This document shows positions 36,525-46,005 of a stretch of DNA of 64,000 nt, in pieces (position 1 is the first letter of the stretch; each line of letters begins with the position of its first letter). The notes under the pieces are model-generated. The model made no database searches. It was not told the origin of the DNA and saw only the letters and a program-made list of their open reading frames with translations. The position numbers and the translations under genes were made by a program. Origin of the DNA: Sphingobacterium sp. UT-1RO-CII-1 (GTDB taxonomy: Bacteria; Bacteroidota; Bacteroidia; Sphingobacteriales; Sphingobacteriaceae). The DNA lies in NCBI RefSeq assembly GCF_026711005.1, contig NZ_JAPPVJ010000008.1, forward strand, positions 99,802 to 163,801. Direction: 5' to 3'.

Positions 36525-37793
36525 ATGAAAGAACAAAACACTTCAAGACGTGATTTTATAAAGAAATCATTGATTGGTGCTGCGGCTTTTTCCATTGTTC
36601 CTCGTCATGTATTGGGAGGAAATGGATTTTTAGCGCCTAGTGATCATCTAACTAAAGGGGTGATAGGCGTTGGGTCTATGGGGCGTGGACACTTTAAGTA
36701 CGCAGGAACAAAAACTGTTGCTATTTGTGATGTAGATACAAGACATTTGGCTCTCGCTCAACAAGCTTTGGGAGGCGGCGTCAAAGAACATCACGATTTC
36801 CGTGATTTAATCCAAAACTCAGAAGTCGATATTGTACATATTGCTACTCCACCACACTGGCATGGTTTAATGGCTGTTGAGGCGGCTCGTTCTGGAAAGG
36901 ATATTTGGTGTGAAAAACCAATGACTAGAACTATTGGTGAAGGTAAGAAAGTTAAAGAAGCTGTAGCCCAGCATGGAAATATTTTTAGACTTAATACTTG
37001 GTTCCGTTTTACGGACAATTTTTATGGAATGAATGTTCCAGTTAAAAAAATTAAGAAATTAGTTGATACAGGTATGTTAGGTTGGCCATTAAAGGTTACC
37101 ATTAGTAAGCACACCGGTTTTGACTGGAAATTTTACTGGGTCGGTAAAGAGAACTTGCCAACAGAACAAGTGCCTAAAGAGCTTGATTATGACATGTGGT
37201 TAGGCCCAGCGCCTTATAAGCCTTATAGTACCCACCGTGTGCATAACACTTTTAGAGGGTATTGGGATTATGATGGAGGTGGTTTAGGTGATATGGGACA
37301 GCACTATTTAGATCCAGTTCAGTACTTTCTAGGAAAAGATAATGAAAGCCCTGTTAAGGTAGAAGTAGATGCTCCTCAGCAACATAGTGACGCTGTAGGT
37401 ACTTGGCGACAAATTACTTACACTTATGCAGATGGTTGTCAGATCATTCTTGATGGTGCGGGAACAGCAGAAGGTAAGGCCTATATAGAAGGGCCAAAAG
37501 GTAAGTTGTACAGAGGTTTTGTATCTGATATTCCTGACATGGAGCGTAAGTTAGCACAATACCCTGAGCCTCCTGCTCAGATGACGGATTTTGTCGAAGC
37601 TTGCCGTACACGTGAGAAATTTGCACTTAATGAGCAAAATGGTTATTACTCAGCCACATTATTAAACTTAGGTCTTGCTGCATTACGTCTGAATCGTACA
37701 TTAAATTTTGATTCGCAAAAACAAGAATTTATCAATGACGAAGCAGCTAATCGACTTATTAATCAGCCTATGCGCGGACCGTGGGCAATTTAA
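36525..37793 (+). CDS. Tat-exported Gfo/Idh/MocA-family oxidoreductase
   Basis: A 422-residue NAD(P)-dependent sugar dehydrogenase-like protein with a twin-arginine signal (SRRDFIKKSLIGAAAFS, residues 7-23). The Rossmann turn is GVIGVGSMGRGH, the catalytic lysine motif IWCEKPMTR and the conserved histidine region GDMGQHYLDPVQYFLG. Exported members of this family oxidise or reduce glycosides, some at C3, with a tightly bound cofactor. It sits 18 bp before a DUF1080 gene, a family that includes 3-keto-disaccharide hydrolases. The actual sugar is unknown. Confidence 0.85.
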   Translation: MKEQNTSRRDFIKKSLIGAAAFSIVPRHVLGGNGFLAPSDHLTKGVIGVGSMGRGHFKYAGTKTVAICDVDTRHLALAQQALGGGVKEHHDFRDLIQNSEVDIVHIATPPHWHGLMAVEAARSGKDIWCEKPMTRTIGEGKKVKEAVAQHGNIFRLNTWFRFTDNFYGMNVPVKKIKKLVDTGMLGWPLKVTISKHTGFDWKFYWVGKENLPTEQVPKELDYDMWLGPAPYKPYSTHRVHNTFRGYWDYDGGGLGDMGQHYLDPVQYFLGKDNESPVKVEVDAPQQHSDAVGTWRQITYTYADGCQIILDGAGTAEGKAYIEGPKGKLYRGFVSDIPDMERKLAQYPEPPAQMTDFVEACRTREKFALNEQNGYYSATLLNLGLAALRLNRTLNFDSQKQEFINDEAANRLINQPMRGPWAI

Positions 37794-37811
37794 CCATCCT
37801 ATAAAAAAGAA

Positions 37812-40800
37812 ATGAAAAAAGTATTTAATACATTATCAGCTCTACTTATATTGCAAGCGACATCTTATGCACAGCAACCTGCGCATTTGACGACCGCTAC
37901 TAAGATTGCTGATGTGTTAGCTCAACAACCTGCTGAAGAGAATGTTAAGTTTTTAACAGCAATGAATCAATTAGAAAATTTCACAGCTGATGATATTGCG
38001 TCCTTATTAGTAGGTTTAAAGCCTCAGGGCGGTGATAATGCAGCTATAGAATATGCTGCAAACTCCTATTCATTTTACGTGATGCAGCCTGGAAAAGATG
38101 CGCAAAGAGTCATTTTTTCACAAGGGCTAATTGCTGCTTTGGATAAGTTAACAGATAAAGATAATAAAGCTTTTGTGTTTCAATTGATGAAACAGGCTTC
38201 AAAGGATGAGGCTGTAGATGTAATTGTTCCTTATTTAAAGGATGATTTTCTAGTTGATAAAGCGGCAATTGCTCTTAATGCTATTCGTACACCGAAAGCT
38301 GCACAGGCTTTATCAAGAGCTCTAAGTGAATCAACATCTGAGAAAACAACAACAGCTATTGTTACAGCCTTAGGCGACTTACAGTCTAGAGAAGACGAAG
38401 ATGCTGTTATTGCAACACTAGCAAAATTTACAAGTGAAAACTATCAAAAAACAGCTTATACTGCCCTTAGTAAAATAGCAGGTAACAAGTCAGCTCCTGT
38501 TTTTTTACAAAAATTAAAATCTGTAAATTATCAGTATGATCATAGTAATATTGGAGGACTAACTATTGATTATGCCAATAATTTATCGAAAAATGGACAA
38601 GAAAAGCTAGCAGCTTCCGTAGCTACAGCAGTATCTAAAGGAGCAGAGAAGGCTGGCGCAGCAACTTTACAGGTCGGAGCGTTACAGGTATTGACTTCAG
38701 TTAATCCTACAGCTAGTCGTAAGCAACTTATGAAAGCGGCTACCAGTGAGAATAGTTTATATAGAACAGCTGCGCTGGAGCTTTTAAGTGAACATAAAAA
38801 TGCAGCAAGTACTAAAATGTTGATCGCTTCTCTAAAAAAAGCATCTCCAGAAGTGCAAGAAAGCATCTTAAACTTCTTAGCGACTGAAGGCAAAGCGACA
38901 GATGCTGTTATTATTCAAAATAGCACTTCTTTATTAAAAAACACACAAGCTAAGATTGCAGCTTTAAACACATTGTCCGTATTATCTAATGGTACAAACG
39001 CCAATTATTTGATAGAGCAGATTAAAGATGCAGATGATGAAACAGTTCAAGCTTTAGAAGCTTTGTTATTATCGTCAAAAGATAAAGGAACTGTTGATGT
39101 TATCAATCAACGATTAGCAGGCGCTGATCCCAAAACACAATTAACTCTTTTAAAAGTGTTAGCTGTTCGTACGAATGCGCAGTCTGCTAAAGCGGTTTTA
39201 CCTTTTGTTAGCTCAACAGATGGAGCTCTTAAAAAAGCTGCTTTAGAGGCATTGCCTAATGTCGTAGGAACTGATGATTTTGAGGCATTGGTAAATATCT
39301 TAGGACAAGTAAACGAAAATGAAGCAAAGTTAGTACAACGTGCTATAGTTATTTCATTGGAAGATAGTGCAGATAAAGATAGTAAGATACAGCGTTTAGC
39401 AGCTAATATTTCAAGATCAGCTGCACCATCTGCTGCTAATTACTTTCCTGTATTTGCAGGGGTCGGTGGAGCAGATGCAGTACAGGCTGTAACAAACTAT
39501 GTCGGCAATGAGGGGTTAAAGTCCAAAGCTTTAGCTTCTTTAGCCAGTTGGTCTAATCCGGAAGTTTTGCCAAACTTAATAGCTTTATCACGAAGTGAAA
39601 AGGGGTCTCCAGATTTTAATATTGTTTTCACTGGTCTATTAAGTCAGATTAATAAAAGTACCCATACAGCAGATCAAAAGACATTATTGTTAAAGGATGC
39701 ATTTGCATTGGCTGAAAATGTTAGCCAGAAAAAAGCTGTTTTAGGTAGTTTACAAGCAACAAATAGTTATCAAGCTTTAGTTTTTGCTGCAAAATACATG
39801 GATGATGCTGATCTTAAGGGATCTGCGACCAGTACAGCGATGAACATTGCGATGGATAATAGTGAGTATATCGGTAAGGATGTACGTCAGGTGTTAGAAA
39901 AAGCAATGGCTAATCTTTCAGGAAGTGAAAGTTCTTATTTAAGGGAGGCAATTGTTCGTCACCTTGCAGAAATGCCTCAAGGAGAAGGCTATGTTTCCAT
40001 GTTTAATGGAAAGGACTTAACAGGTTGGAAAGGCTTAGTTGAAAACCCTATTAAACGTGCTGCGATGTCTGCTAAGGAATTAGCAGAGAAACAAGCGGTA
40101 GCAGATCAAAAAATGCGGGATAACTGGAGTGCTATTGACGGTGATCTAGTTTTCAGTGGTCATGGCGATAATATTGCATCTATTAAGCAATATGGTGATT
40201 TTGAAATGTTGGTCGATTGGAAGTTAGATCCAAACGGTAAAGAGCCCGATGCTGGTGTTTACTTGCGTGGTACACCACAAGTTCAGATTTGGGATGTTTC
40301 TAGAGTAGATGTGGGTGCACAAGTTGGATCAGGAGGATTGTATAATAATAGTAAGCACCCGAAAGATCCAAGTAAAGTTGCAGATAATGCGATGGGCGAG
40401 TGGAATACATTTAAGATAAAGATGGTTGGCGAACAAGTGTGGGTGTGGTTAAATGGCGAACTGGTTGTTGACAACATCACTATGGAAAACTATTGGGACA
40501 GGAATCAATCTATATTCCCAGTTGAGCAGATTGAATTACAAGCGCACGGTTCACGCGTATGGTATCGTGATATTTTTATCAAAGAACTCGGTAAAAAAGA
40601 AATCTATACGTTAAGTGACGAGGAGCGTAAAGATGGTTTCGAGATGTTGTTTGATGGTACCAATTTGGATAAATGGACGGAAACCGCAGCCTATGAGATT
40701 ACTCCTCAGGGCTATATTCGCTCAAACCCAGATGCAACTTCTGGTAAAAACTTATATACTAAAAAAGAATACGCTGATTTTGTATACCGTTTTGAGTTCA

Positions 40801-41207
40801 AATTAACACCTGCTGCTAATAATGGTGTAGGAATTAGAACTCCACTTAGTGGCGATGCCGCTTATGCAGGTATGGAAATCCAGATATTAGATAATGATGC
40901 ACCAGTCTATAAAGATTTAAAGGAGCACCAATATCATGGTTCGGTATATGGAGTTATTGCCGCTAAACGTAAAGCAATGAAACCACTTGGCGAGTGGAAT
41001 AAACAAGAAATCCGTGTTCAAGGTAGTAAGATTAAAGTTACTCTAAACGGGGAAGTTATTCTTGATGGTGATATTGCAGAAGCAAGCAAAAATGGCACTT
41101 TAGATAAGAGGGACCATCCGGGACTACTGAATAAGACAGGTCATATTGGCTTTTTAGGTCACGGTACAGAAGTATTCATGAGGAATATCCGTGTCAAATC
41201 TTTATAA
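37812..41207 (+). CDS. Secreted HEAT-repeat protein with two C-terminal DUF1080 domains
   Basis: An 1131-residue exported protein (signal peptide MKKVFNTLSALLILQATSYA). About residues 30-715 are helical pairs rich in Ala, Leu and Ser (for example SLYRTAALELLSEHKNAASTK), read as HEAT-like repeats. Two DUF1080 domains follow: 727-925 (YVSMFNGKDLTGWKG, DAGVYLRGTPQVQIWD, YRDIFIKEL) and 935-1131 (FEMLFDGTNLDKW, GVGIRTPL, MEIQILDN, MRNIRVKSL). DUF1080 proteins include 3-keto-disaccharide hydrolases of the concanavalin-like fold. With the dehydrogenase 18 bp upstream, it may cleave oxidised glycosides in the periplasm or at the surface. Confidence 0.87.
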   Translation: MKKVFNTLSALLILQATSYAQQPAHLTTATKIADVLAQQPAEENVKFLTAMNQLENFTADDIASLLVGLKPQGGDNAAIEYAANSYSFYVMQPGKDAQRVIFSQGLIAALDKLTDKDNKAFVFQLMKQASKDEAVDVIVPYLKDDFLVDKAAIALNAIRTPKAAQALSRALSESTSEKTTTAIVTALGDLQSREDEDAVIATLAKFTSENYQKTAYTALSKIAGNKSAPVFLQKLKSVNYQYDHSNIGGLTIDYANNLSKNGQEKLAASVATAVSKGAEKAGAATLQVGALQVLTSVNPTASRKQLMKAATSENSLYRTAALELLSEHKNAASTKMLIASLKKASPEVQESILNFLATEGKATDAVIIQNSTSLLKNTQAKIAALNTLSVLSNGTNANYLIEQIKDADDETVQALEALLLSSKDKGTVDVINQRLAGADPKTQLTLLKVLAVRTNAQSAKAVLPFVSSTDGALKKAALEALPNVVGTDDFEALVNILGQVNENEAKLVQRAIVISLEDSADKDSKIQRLAANISRSAAPSAANYFPVFAGVGGADAVQAVTNYVGNEGLKSKALASLASWSNPEVLPNLIALSRSEKGSPDFNIVFTGLLSQINKSTHTADQKTLLLKDAFALAENVSQKKAVLGSLQATNSYQALVFAAKYMDDADLKGSATSTAMNIAMDNSEYIGKDVRQVLEKAMANLSGSESSYLREAIVRHLAEMPQGEGYVSMFNGKDLTGWKGLVENPIKRAAMSAKELAEKQAVADQKMRDNWSAIDGDLVFSGHGDNIASIKQYGDFEMLVDWKLDPNGKEPDAGVYLRGTPQVQIWDVSRVDVGAQVGSGGLYNNSKHPKDPSKVADNAMGEWNTFKIKMVGEQVWVWLNGELVVDNITMENYWDRNQSIFPVEQIELQAHGSRVWYRDIFIKELGKKEIYTLSDEERKDGFEMLFDGTNLDKWTETAAYEITPQGYIRSNPDATSGKNLYTKKEYADFVYRFEFKLTPAANNGVGIRTPLSGDAAYAGMEIQILDNDAPVYKDLKEHQYHGSVYGVIAAKRKAMKPLGEWNKQEIRVQGSKIKVTLNGEVILDGDIAEASKNGTLDKRDHPGLLNKTGHIGFLGHGTEVFMRNIRVKSL

Positions 41208-41229
41208 GATCTGATAGATTATTATTTAG

Positions 41230-41262
41230 ATCGCCTATCGTTTAATACGGTAGGCGATTTTT
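41230..41262 (+). terminator. Terminator after the DUF1080 gene
   Basis: ATCGCCTATCG (41230-41240) pairs with CGGTAGGCGAT (41248-41258, one G-T pair) and is followed by T5. It separates the glpR-side operon from the SDR gene. Confidence 0.85.
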
Positions 41263-41279
41263 GTTAAAAATAGAAGTCA

Positions 41280-41996
41280 ATGAAAAATTTTTTAATTTAT
41301 GGTATTAGTAGGGGCTTAGGTAGAGCAATAACTTTATCTATTCCGCAGATAGAAGATACAGTATATGGCGTATCCCGCTCTCTCCCAGATTATTTAGTGG
41401 ATAAAGAGTATGTGAAATGGATCGGAGCCGATCTTTCTAGACCTGTAGAAGCGGTGTCTAAGGTTAAGGAAGTAGTTGGCAGTGCTAAGATTGATTATCT
41501 TATTTATAATGTAGGCATCTGGGAACATAATGCATTTGAAGAGAACTATAGCTTTGATAGGAATAGCGAAAAGGAAATACAGCAGATGATACAAGTCAAT
41601 ATAACATCTTCTATCTTAGCTATACAAGCTTTTATTTCAAATTTAAAAAAATCCGATAATGCTAAGATAATATTGATAGGATCGACCTGGGGTTTAGATA
41701 ATCATCAGGGGAAAGAAGTTGTTTTTTCGGCAAGTAAGTTTGCACTTAGAGGTATTGTGCATGCTTTGCGAGAGAGCCTAAGAACTTCTCGAATAGGGAT
41801 AAGTGTTATAAATCTAGGGTATTTGGCATCCGAATACAGTATTGAAACACCTATTGAAGAAGTTTTGGAAAGTACAGGGCGCAGCTTAATCCCTATGCAA
41901 GATGTAATTTCCGCTATTAAATTTGTATTATCTACATCAAATGCAACATGTGTCAAAGAAATCAATATGCCAGCCATGCAAGATACAAATGTATAA
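41280..41996 (+). CDS. SDR-family protein lacking the catalytic tyrosine
   Basis: A 238-residue short-chain dehydrogenase fold. The cofactor turn is YGISRGLGRAI at residues 8-18, the NNAG-like motif reads YNVGIW, and the active-site serine is in LIGSTWG. The YxxxK motif instead reads FSASK, so Phe stands at the catalytic Tyr position while Lys is kept. Activity as an oxidoreductase is therefore doubtful; it could be a regulatory or binding protein. The neighbours do not indicate a pathway. Confidence 0.78.
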   Translation: MKNFLIYGISRGLGRAITLSIPQIEDTVYGVSRSLPDYLVDKEYVKWIGADLSRPVEAVSKVKEVVGSAKIDYLIYNVGIWEHNAFEENYSFDRNSEKEIQQMIQVNITSSILAIQAFISNLKKSDNAKIILIGSTWGLDNHQGKEVVFSASKFALRGIVHALRESLRTSRIGISVINLGYLASEYSIETPIEEVLESTGRSLIPMQDVISAIKFVLSTSNATCVKEINMPAMQDTNV

Positions 41997-41997
41997 A

Positions 41998-42486
41998 TTA
42001 CTCTATCCGTTTTCGTTCTTTATTGTATAATCCGACGAGAAGGCTGTTGCCTTTATTATCGAGTTTAACACCGCCGTAAATAGCTTTCTCGTATTTATGA
42101 GCATCGCCCTCCTGAAAAAAATAACTATCTGCCCCGATACTTATTTGCCAACTATTTGTTCCGTGGTAATTAATGATGTATTCATTTTCATGTAGTGGTT
42201 TATTATCTTTTTGTATTCTGACTCTTCTTGCCACTCCGTTTTTATCCAATTGTAATACAAAGTATCCTCTCTTAGGTATATTATCTGTACCTAAATTTGT
42301 ACTTATCTCATATCTAAGGTTCATATAATCCCCTTGCATTAATGAGCGAGGGTCAACAGGAGCTAATTCTAAAAGTACAAGTTTACCATTTTTTAAAATA
42401 TCCTCTTTTTTAGAGACCGATAAGTTGAAATAAAATAGTAAACCTATAAGGTTAAGAATAATGATATATAAACTATACTTTTTCAT
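41998..42486 (-). CDS. GDYXXLXY-motif membrane-anchored protein
   Basis: A 162-residue protein with one N-terminal membrane helix (YSLYIIILNLIGLLFYFNLSV). The outer part carries the family motif in MQGDYMNLRYEIS (GDYMNLRY). Proteins of this family are regularly encoded beside DUF2157 and DUF4401 proteins, as here: its start overlaps the end of the DUF4401 gene by 14 bases. The function is unknown. The domain is probably exposed to the periplasm. Confidence 0.88.
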   Translation of the reverse strand: MKKYSLYIIILNLIGLLFYFNLSVSKKEDILKNGKLVLLELAPVDPRSLMQGDYMNLRYEISTNLGTDNIPKRGYFVLQLDKNGVARRVRIQKDNKPLHENEYIINYHGTNSWQISIGADSYFFQEGDAHKYEKAIYGGVKLDNKGNSLLVGLYNKERKRIE

Positions 42487-43546
42487 TATCGAGAAATGCT
42501 TTTTTGATAAATAAATAAATCAGTAAAATAATAAGACCAGATGCTAATAAAAACACTGATTTAGTTAACAACGTGTAATTTAGGTCATAATAATATCTCG
42601 AAATAAAATAAATAAAAGCAATAATAGCAACCACAAACCCAGTTTTATATTTTACTCGAAAACTAAGCAAAATCACCAATATTCCAGCACTTATAGGGGG
42701 GTAAAGTATTGTTGGTGCAAGAAAAATCAAACTGCCTATTGTGCTTAAAATAGCTTTATGCTTGTTAAGCATAATATTTTTCAGGAAAGTATGGTAGAGT
42801 AGGTAAGCTATTGTTAAAAGTAGAACGGAGGAAGAGGCCCATGTGTAATATTTATAGCCGAAGGCTAGATCCAGCATGTCATAAACTAGTGGGAGAGTAA
42901 GAAAGGAAACGGTTAAGGCGGATCGTAACGGATAGTATATTTTCGCTGCTTTTTTATATTGATGAAGTATACTTGCCTCCTGTAAATAAATATATGTAAG
43001 CAATACTCCTTGCAAGGCAAGAATTATATAAATGTTTAAGTTTGGTATATTAAGGTGAATAAGGATTATACTACAACTGATTATAATCAAGGTTGATAAA
43101 AAGGTCAGTAAGTAAGAATGCGCTATCAGAATTGTTGTTAATGCGATAATGATAGATCCGGATAACACGATGTTTTCTTCTATATTGAGTGATGTCGTTG
43201 AGAAAACGAGACAGCCAAATCCAATTAAGTAAAAGCAGGTACTCGTGGTATCGTAAAAAATACGTTTTGAATAACGAGGGATTAAGATAGATGCACTGAT
43301 AAAGAAAAGACCAAATATAATTAAGCTTGATTCCGACTTGTAAAAACCAGACACAAACAGAAAAAGTACAAAAGCTAAGCTTGCTAAAAAGCCACCTAAT
43401 AGGGATAAAATATTTATTGTAAATGAACGTTTGTTTTTCTCTCTATACCTATCGGAGGGAGTAAATGAAGGCGTGAATTTAATTTTTTCAGAGGAAACCT
43501 GTTCTACAACTTCAGTTAATTTTTGGATGTACTCTTTATTCTCCAT
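42473..43546 (-). CDS. DUF4401 multi-spanning membrane protein
   Basis: A 357-residue inner-membrane protein with about ten hydrophobic helices after a short soluble N-terminus (EYIQKLTEVVEQVSSEKIKF). It matches the DUF4401 type by size and by position between a DUF2157 and a GDYXXLXY gene. The start overlaps the DUF2157 stop by 11 bases and its end overlaps the next gene by 14, so translation of the three is coupled. No catalytic motif is seen. Confidence 0.82.
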   Translation of the reverse strand: MENKEYIQKLTEVVEQVSSEKIKFTPSFTPSDRYREKNKRSFTINILSLLGGFLASLAFVLFLFVSGFYKSESSLIIFGLFFISASILIPRYSKRIFYDTTSTCFYLIGFGCLVFSTTSLNIEENIVLSGSIIIALTTILIAHSYLLTFLSTLIIISCSIILIHLNIPNLNIYIILALQGVLLTYIYLQEASILHQYKKAAKIYYPLRSALTVSFLTLPLVYDMLDLAFGYKYYTWASSSVLLLTIAYLLYHTFLKNIMLNKHKAILSTIGSLIFLAPTILYPPISAGILVILLSFRVKYKTGFVVAIIAFIYFISRYYYDLNYTLLTKSVFLLASGLIILLIYLFIKKAFLDNEKV

Positions 43547-44483
43547 TTTTCCATTTTTTTTGTAGATGTAATACTCCTTTTATTAAAAAGCTTATTGCAG
43601 TAAGAATAAATACACTAATAAATAATAGCATGGCTTCTCCATCGCTGAAACTTAAGAACCATGCACTACAAACAATGATAAAACTGAATAACACTAGGGT
43701 TAAATGATATATGTCTTTATAGCGTATAGCTACTATCAATACACTTCCAGCAACTACAATGTATTGGATCGTAATATAGGTGTTGAAATCATCTATAACA
43801 GAATGAACCATAGCTACCGTACCGAAGCTTGTTGCTGCTAAAGAGACAACGTAAATAAGCCAGTTGCTGCGCTGAAATAAGCTGTATTTTGTTTTTAAGG
43901 CTAATGCGGTTGCAGAAATAAGTGTATTTAGTAAAAACAATAGACCGGTTATAAATAGAAAAGACCAATCTTTTGCTACCTGCTGGCTATAAAGCACGAG
44001 AGTCGTATTGATTAATACGATATAAAGTAAGCTCAGTGGCGCAAAATTAGTAATAAATACCCACAAGGTTATAAAAATAGTCCAGGCCAAGAAGAAGTCA
44101 AAAGCATTAGCGCCAGTTTGATAAATTTGTCCAAATACTGCAAATAATACACCAACTAATACAGAGCATGCTGTAAGAAGAATTTTACCGATCTGTGGAG
44201 GTGTTTTTAAGACTATGCTGAGTACAAAAATGACTATAAGGAGGCCTTGTACTATCCCCATTTTAGCAAATTTGGGTATGGAGGACCAATTATAGGCGAA
44301 GAAAAATATAAGTCCTGCGATGGTAAACCCTATTCCGAGAGCTAAAAATCCGTAACGAATAAATAAAAGCCAAGCCGATCGATCATTGTATACCTTTTCT
44401 TCTAAAGTTTTGGCAAGTGCTTGTTTGCTGATATTACTAGACTCAGAGAGGTTAATAATATCTTCTTTTTGGATTTTCTTCAT
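43536..44483 (-). CDS. DUF2157 membrane protein
   Basis: A 315-residue inner-membrane protein. Residues 1-50 form a soluble helical head (IINLSESSNISKQALAKTL), then about nine helices beginning with the family hallmark RYGFLALGIGFTIAGLIFFFAYNW. It is the first gene of the DUF2157-DUF4401-GDYXXLXY trio. The trio is widespread in Bacteroidota and Proteobacteria with no known function; membrane stress or transport roles are guesses. Confidence 0.86.
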   Translation of the reverse strand: MKKIQKEDIINLSESSNISKQALAKTLEEKVYNDRSAWLLFIRYGFLALGIGFTIAGLIFFFAYNWSSIPKFAKMGIVQGLLIVIFVLSIVLKTPPQIGKILLTACSVLVGVLFAVFGQIYQTGANAFDFFLAWTIFITLWVFITNFAPLSLLYIVLINTTLVLYSQQVAKDWSFLFITGLLFLLNTLISATALALKTKYSLFQRSNWLIYVVSLAATSFGTVAMVHSVIDDFNTYITIQYIVVAGSVLIVAIRYKDIYHLTLVLFSFIIVCSAWFLSFSDGEAMLLFISVFILTAISFLIKGVLHLQKKWKNGE

Positions 44484-44592
44484 ATGCCTAGTGCCATTGA
44501 ATGCACATTTTTATTGTTGGATAGCCAATATAATTCTTTTTATTTTCTTTCTCTCGTAACTGAACGTATTTTAGTTCTACTAAAATAGAAAA

Positions 44593-44637
44593 ACCTTCAT
44601 TAAATTACTCTTTCCAAGGGTGAAATTTAATGAAGGT
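44593..44637 (-). terminator. Terminator after the DUF4342 gene
   Basis: A 14-bp stem (44593-44606 with 44624-44637) followed on the minus strand by TTTTT. It separates the upper membrane module (DUF4407/DUF4342) from the DUF2157 trio. Confidence 0.8.
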
Positions 44638-44673
44638 GATTTTGTGTTTCAGCACGCAACGCTTTATGAGTTT

Positions 44674-44991
44674 TTACTTTACTTCAATGCTTGTGCCGTC
44701 TTCATCCTTGCTTTCCTGATCTTTTGAGGAGGGAGATGTTGGGGACTTATCTGTGGTTCTTTTTTCAACCGTTATTTTACATTCAGTTAATAGTGCTGCC
44801 ATAGCACCCACTGCAGCAAAGATAGGAGCGAACACCATGCCGACTACCCCGATAGTGACAGGGAAACTCATAATTTCCTTACCATTTTTATCGGAGATAC
44901 TGATTTTTGTCACATTGCCTTCTGCAATAATTTCTTTGATTTTTTTAAGTAGGTTTTCGCCATTGACGAAAAAAGTTTCTTTTATAGACAT
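44674..44991 (-). CDS. DUF4342 small membrane protein
   Basis: A 105-residue protein: a soluble N-terminal part (GENLLKKIKEIIAEGNVTKISISDKNGKEI), one hydrophobic segment of about 30 residues (PVTIGVVGMVFAPIFAAVGAM) and a charged, Ser/Asp-rich tail (SPTSPSSKDQES). This fits DUF4342, found in many phyla without known function. It lies 50 bp after the DUF4407 gene on the same strand. Confidence 0.82.
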   Translation of the reverse strand: MSIKETFFVNGENLLKKIKEIIAEGNVTKISISDKNGKEIMSFPVTIGVVGMVFAPIFAAVGAMAALLTECKITVEKRTTDKSPTSPSSKDQESKDEDGTSIEVK

Positions 44992-45041
44992 AGCTTTAGA
45001 TATTGATTTTTATGAATAACAAGTTTTGATACATTTATGTT

Positions 45042-46001
45042 TTAAGAGGATGGTATGTTTAGTTTTTCCAGCATTCGCATGCGTACTGTCGTTTGGTGTT
45101 GTAATAATTTTTCATAGTCCGAATCTCGGTCTGTGAGTTTAATGATAAGAACGAACAGTTCGATCGCTAGAAAAAATAGCATAAATAATACATAAACAAA
45201 TATACCGATAGTAGAGGATGTCACCACATCGTGTAGCAAGTTTAATTCGTCTAGAAAACCCGATGAAGATTTTAGTTCTTTTTCTTTCTGCTCCTTAATA
45301 TTTGTAATAGATGCAGTCAAAGCAAACTTTTTTTCTTGTAAGGTTTCGATTTGCTTATGTAATTGTTCTAATTCTAGTTTTTTAGGGTTTTCCATAACCG
45401 CTTTATTGGTCGACTGTGTGCTGTTGATTGCTTTTCCCTCATTGTCTTTCGTTACGCTATGGTTCGTATAGCTTGTCACTATAACTGGGTTCTTGCGCAG
45501 ATCGTTACTCACTTGACTGTATTTTTGGTGTGCATTGTTTATAAGGCTATCTAATCCTTGTATTTGGATTTGCAGATCAGCCTCAGTCTGTTTTACAGCA
45601 TCTTTTACACGTTGTTCCATGACTTGTGTTTTGCGAAGCTCTATATCATCTTTAAAAGTAATCTGATCCATTATAAAAGCACCTAGTATAGACATAACTA
45701 AAGCTAAAATAATACGAAATAGAGAAGCTCCCAGACTAACTTTAGTCGATAGAATAATAATACGTTCTATTTGTATAATGACAAAAGTCATTAATAAGGC
45801 GCCCATTAAACCGCCTAACCAATCAGTATGCAAATAACGTGTTGCAAAACTATAGCCTATAAAGCACCATAGCAGCACAATCAATAATATTGCTGAAGTA
45901 TATTTTCGTACATTCTTTGAAGCTTGCTCACTGGAGTTTTTTACTAGATAGTAATTATGCCCTGTAAGGAAACAACCGAATTTTAACCACAAATCTTGCA
46001 T
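45042..46001 (-). CDS. DUF4407 membrane protein with coiled coil
   Basis: A 319-residue protein starting with LWLKFGCFLTGHNYYLVKN and three helices (about 35-55, 65-85, 90-112). A long predicted coiled coil of about 120 residues follows (ELRKTQVMEQRVKDAVKQTE through LEQLHKQIETLQEKKFAL). A fourth helix near 265-290 precedes a short charged tail. This architecture is the DUF4407 family. It starts 4 bases after the stop of the helical protein gene, so the two are probably made together. The function is unknown. Confidence 0.85.
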   Translation of the reverse strand: MQDLWLKFGCFLTGHNYYLVKNSSEQASKNVRKYTSAILLIVLLWCFIGYSFATRYLHTDWLGGLMGALLMTFVIIQIERIIILSTKVSLGASLFRIILALVMSILGAFIMDQITFKDDIELRKTQVMEQRVKDAVKQTEADLQIQIQGLDSLINNAHQKYSQVSNDLRKNPVIVTSYTNHSVTKDNEGKAINSTQSTNKAVMENPKKLELEQLHKQIETLQEKKFALTASITNIKEQKEKELKSSSGFLDELNLLHDVVTSSTIGIFVYVLFMLFFLAIELFVLIIKLTDRDSDYEKLLQHQTTVRMRMLEKLNIPSS

Positions 46002-46005
46002 ACTG

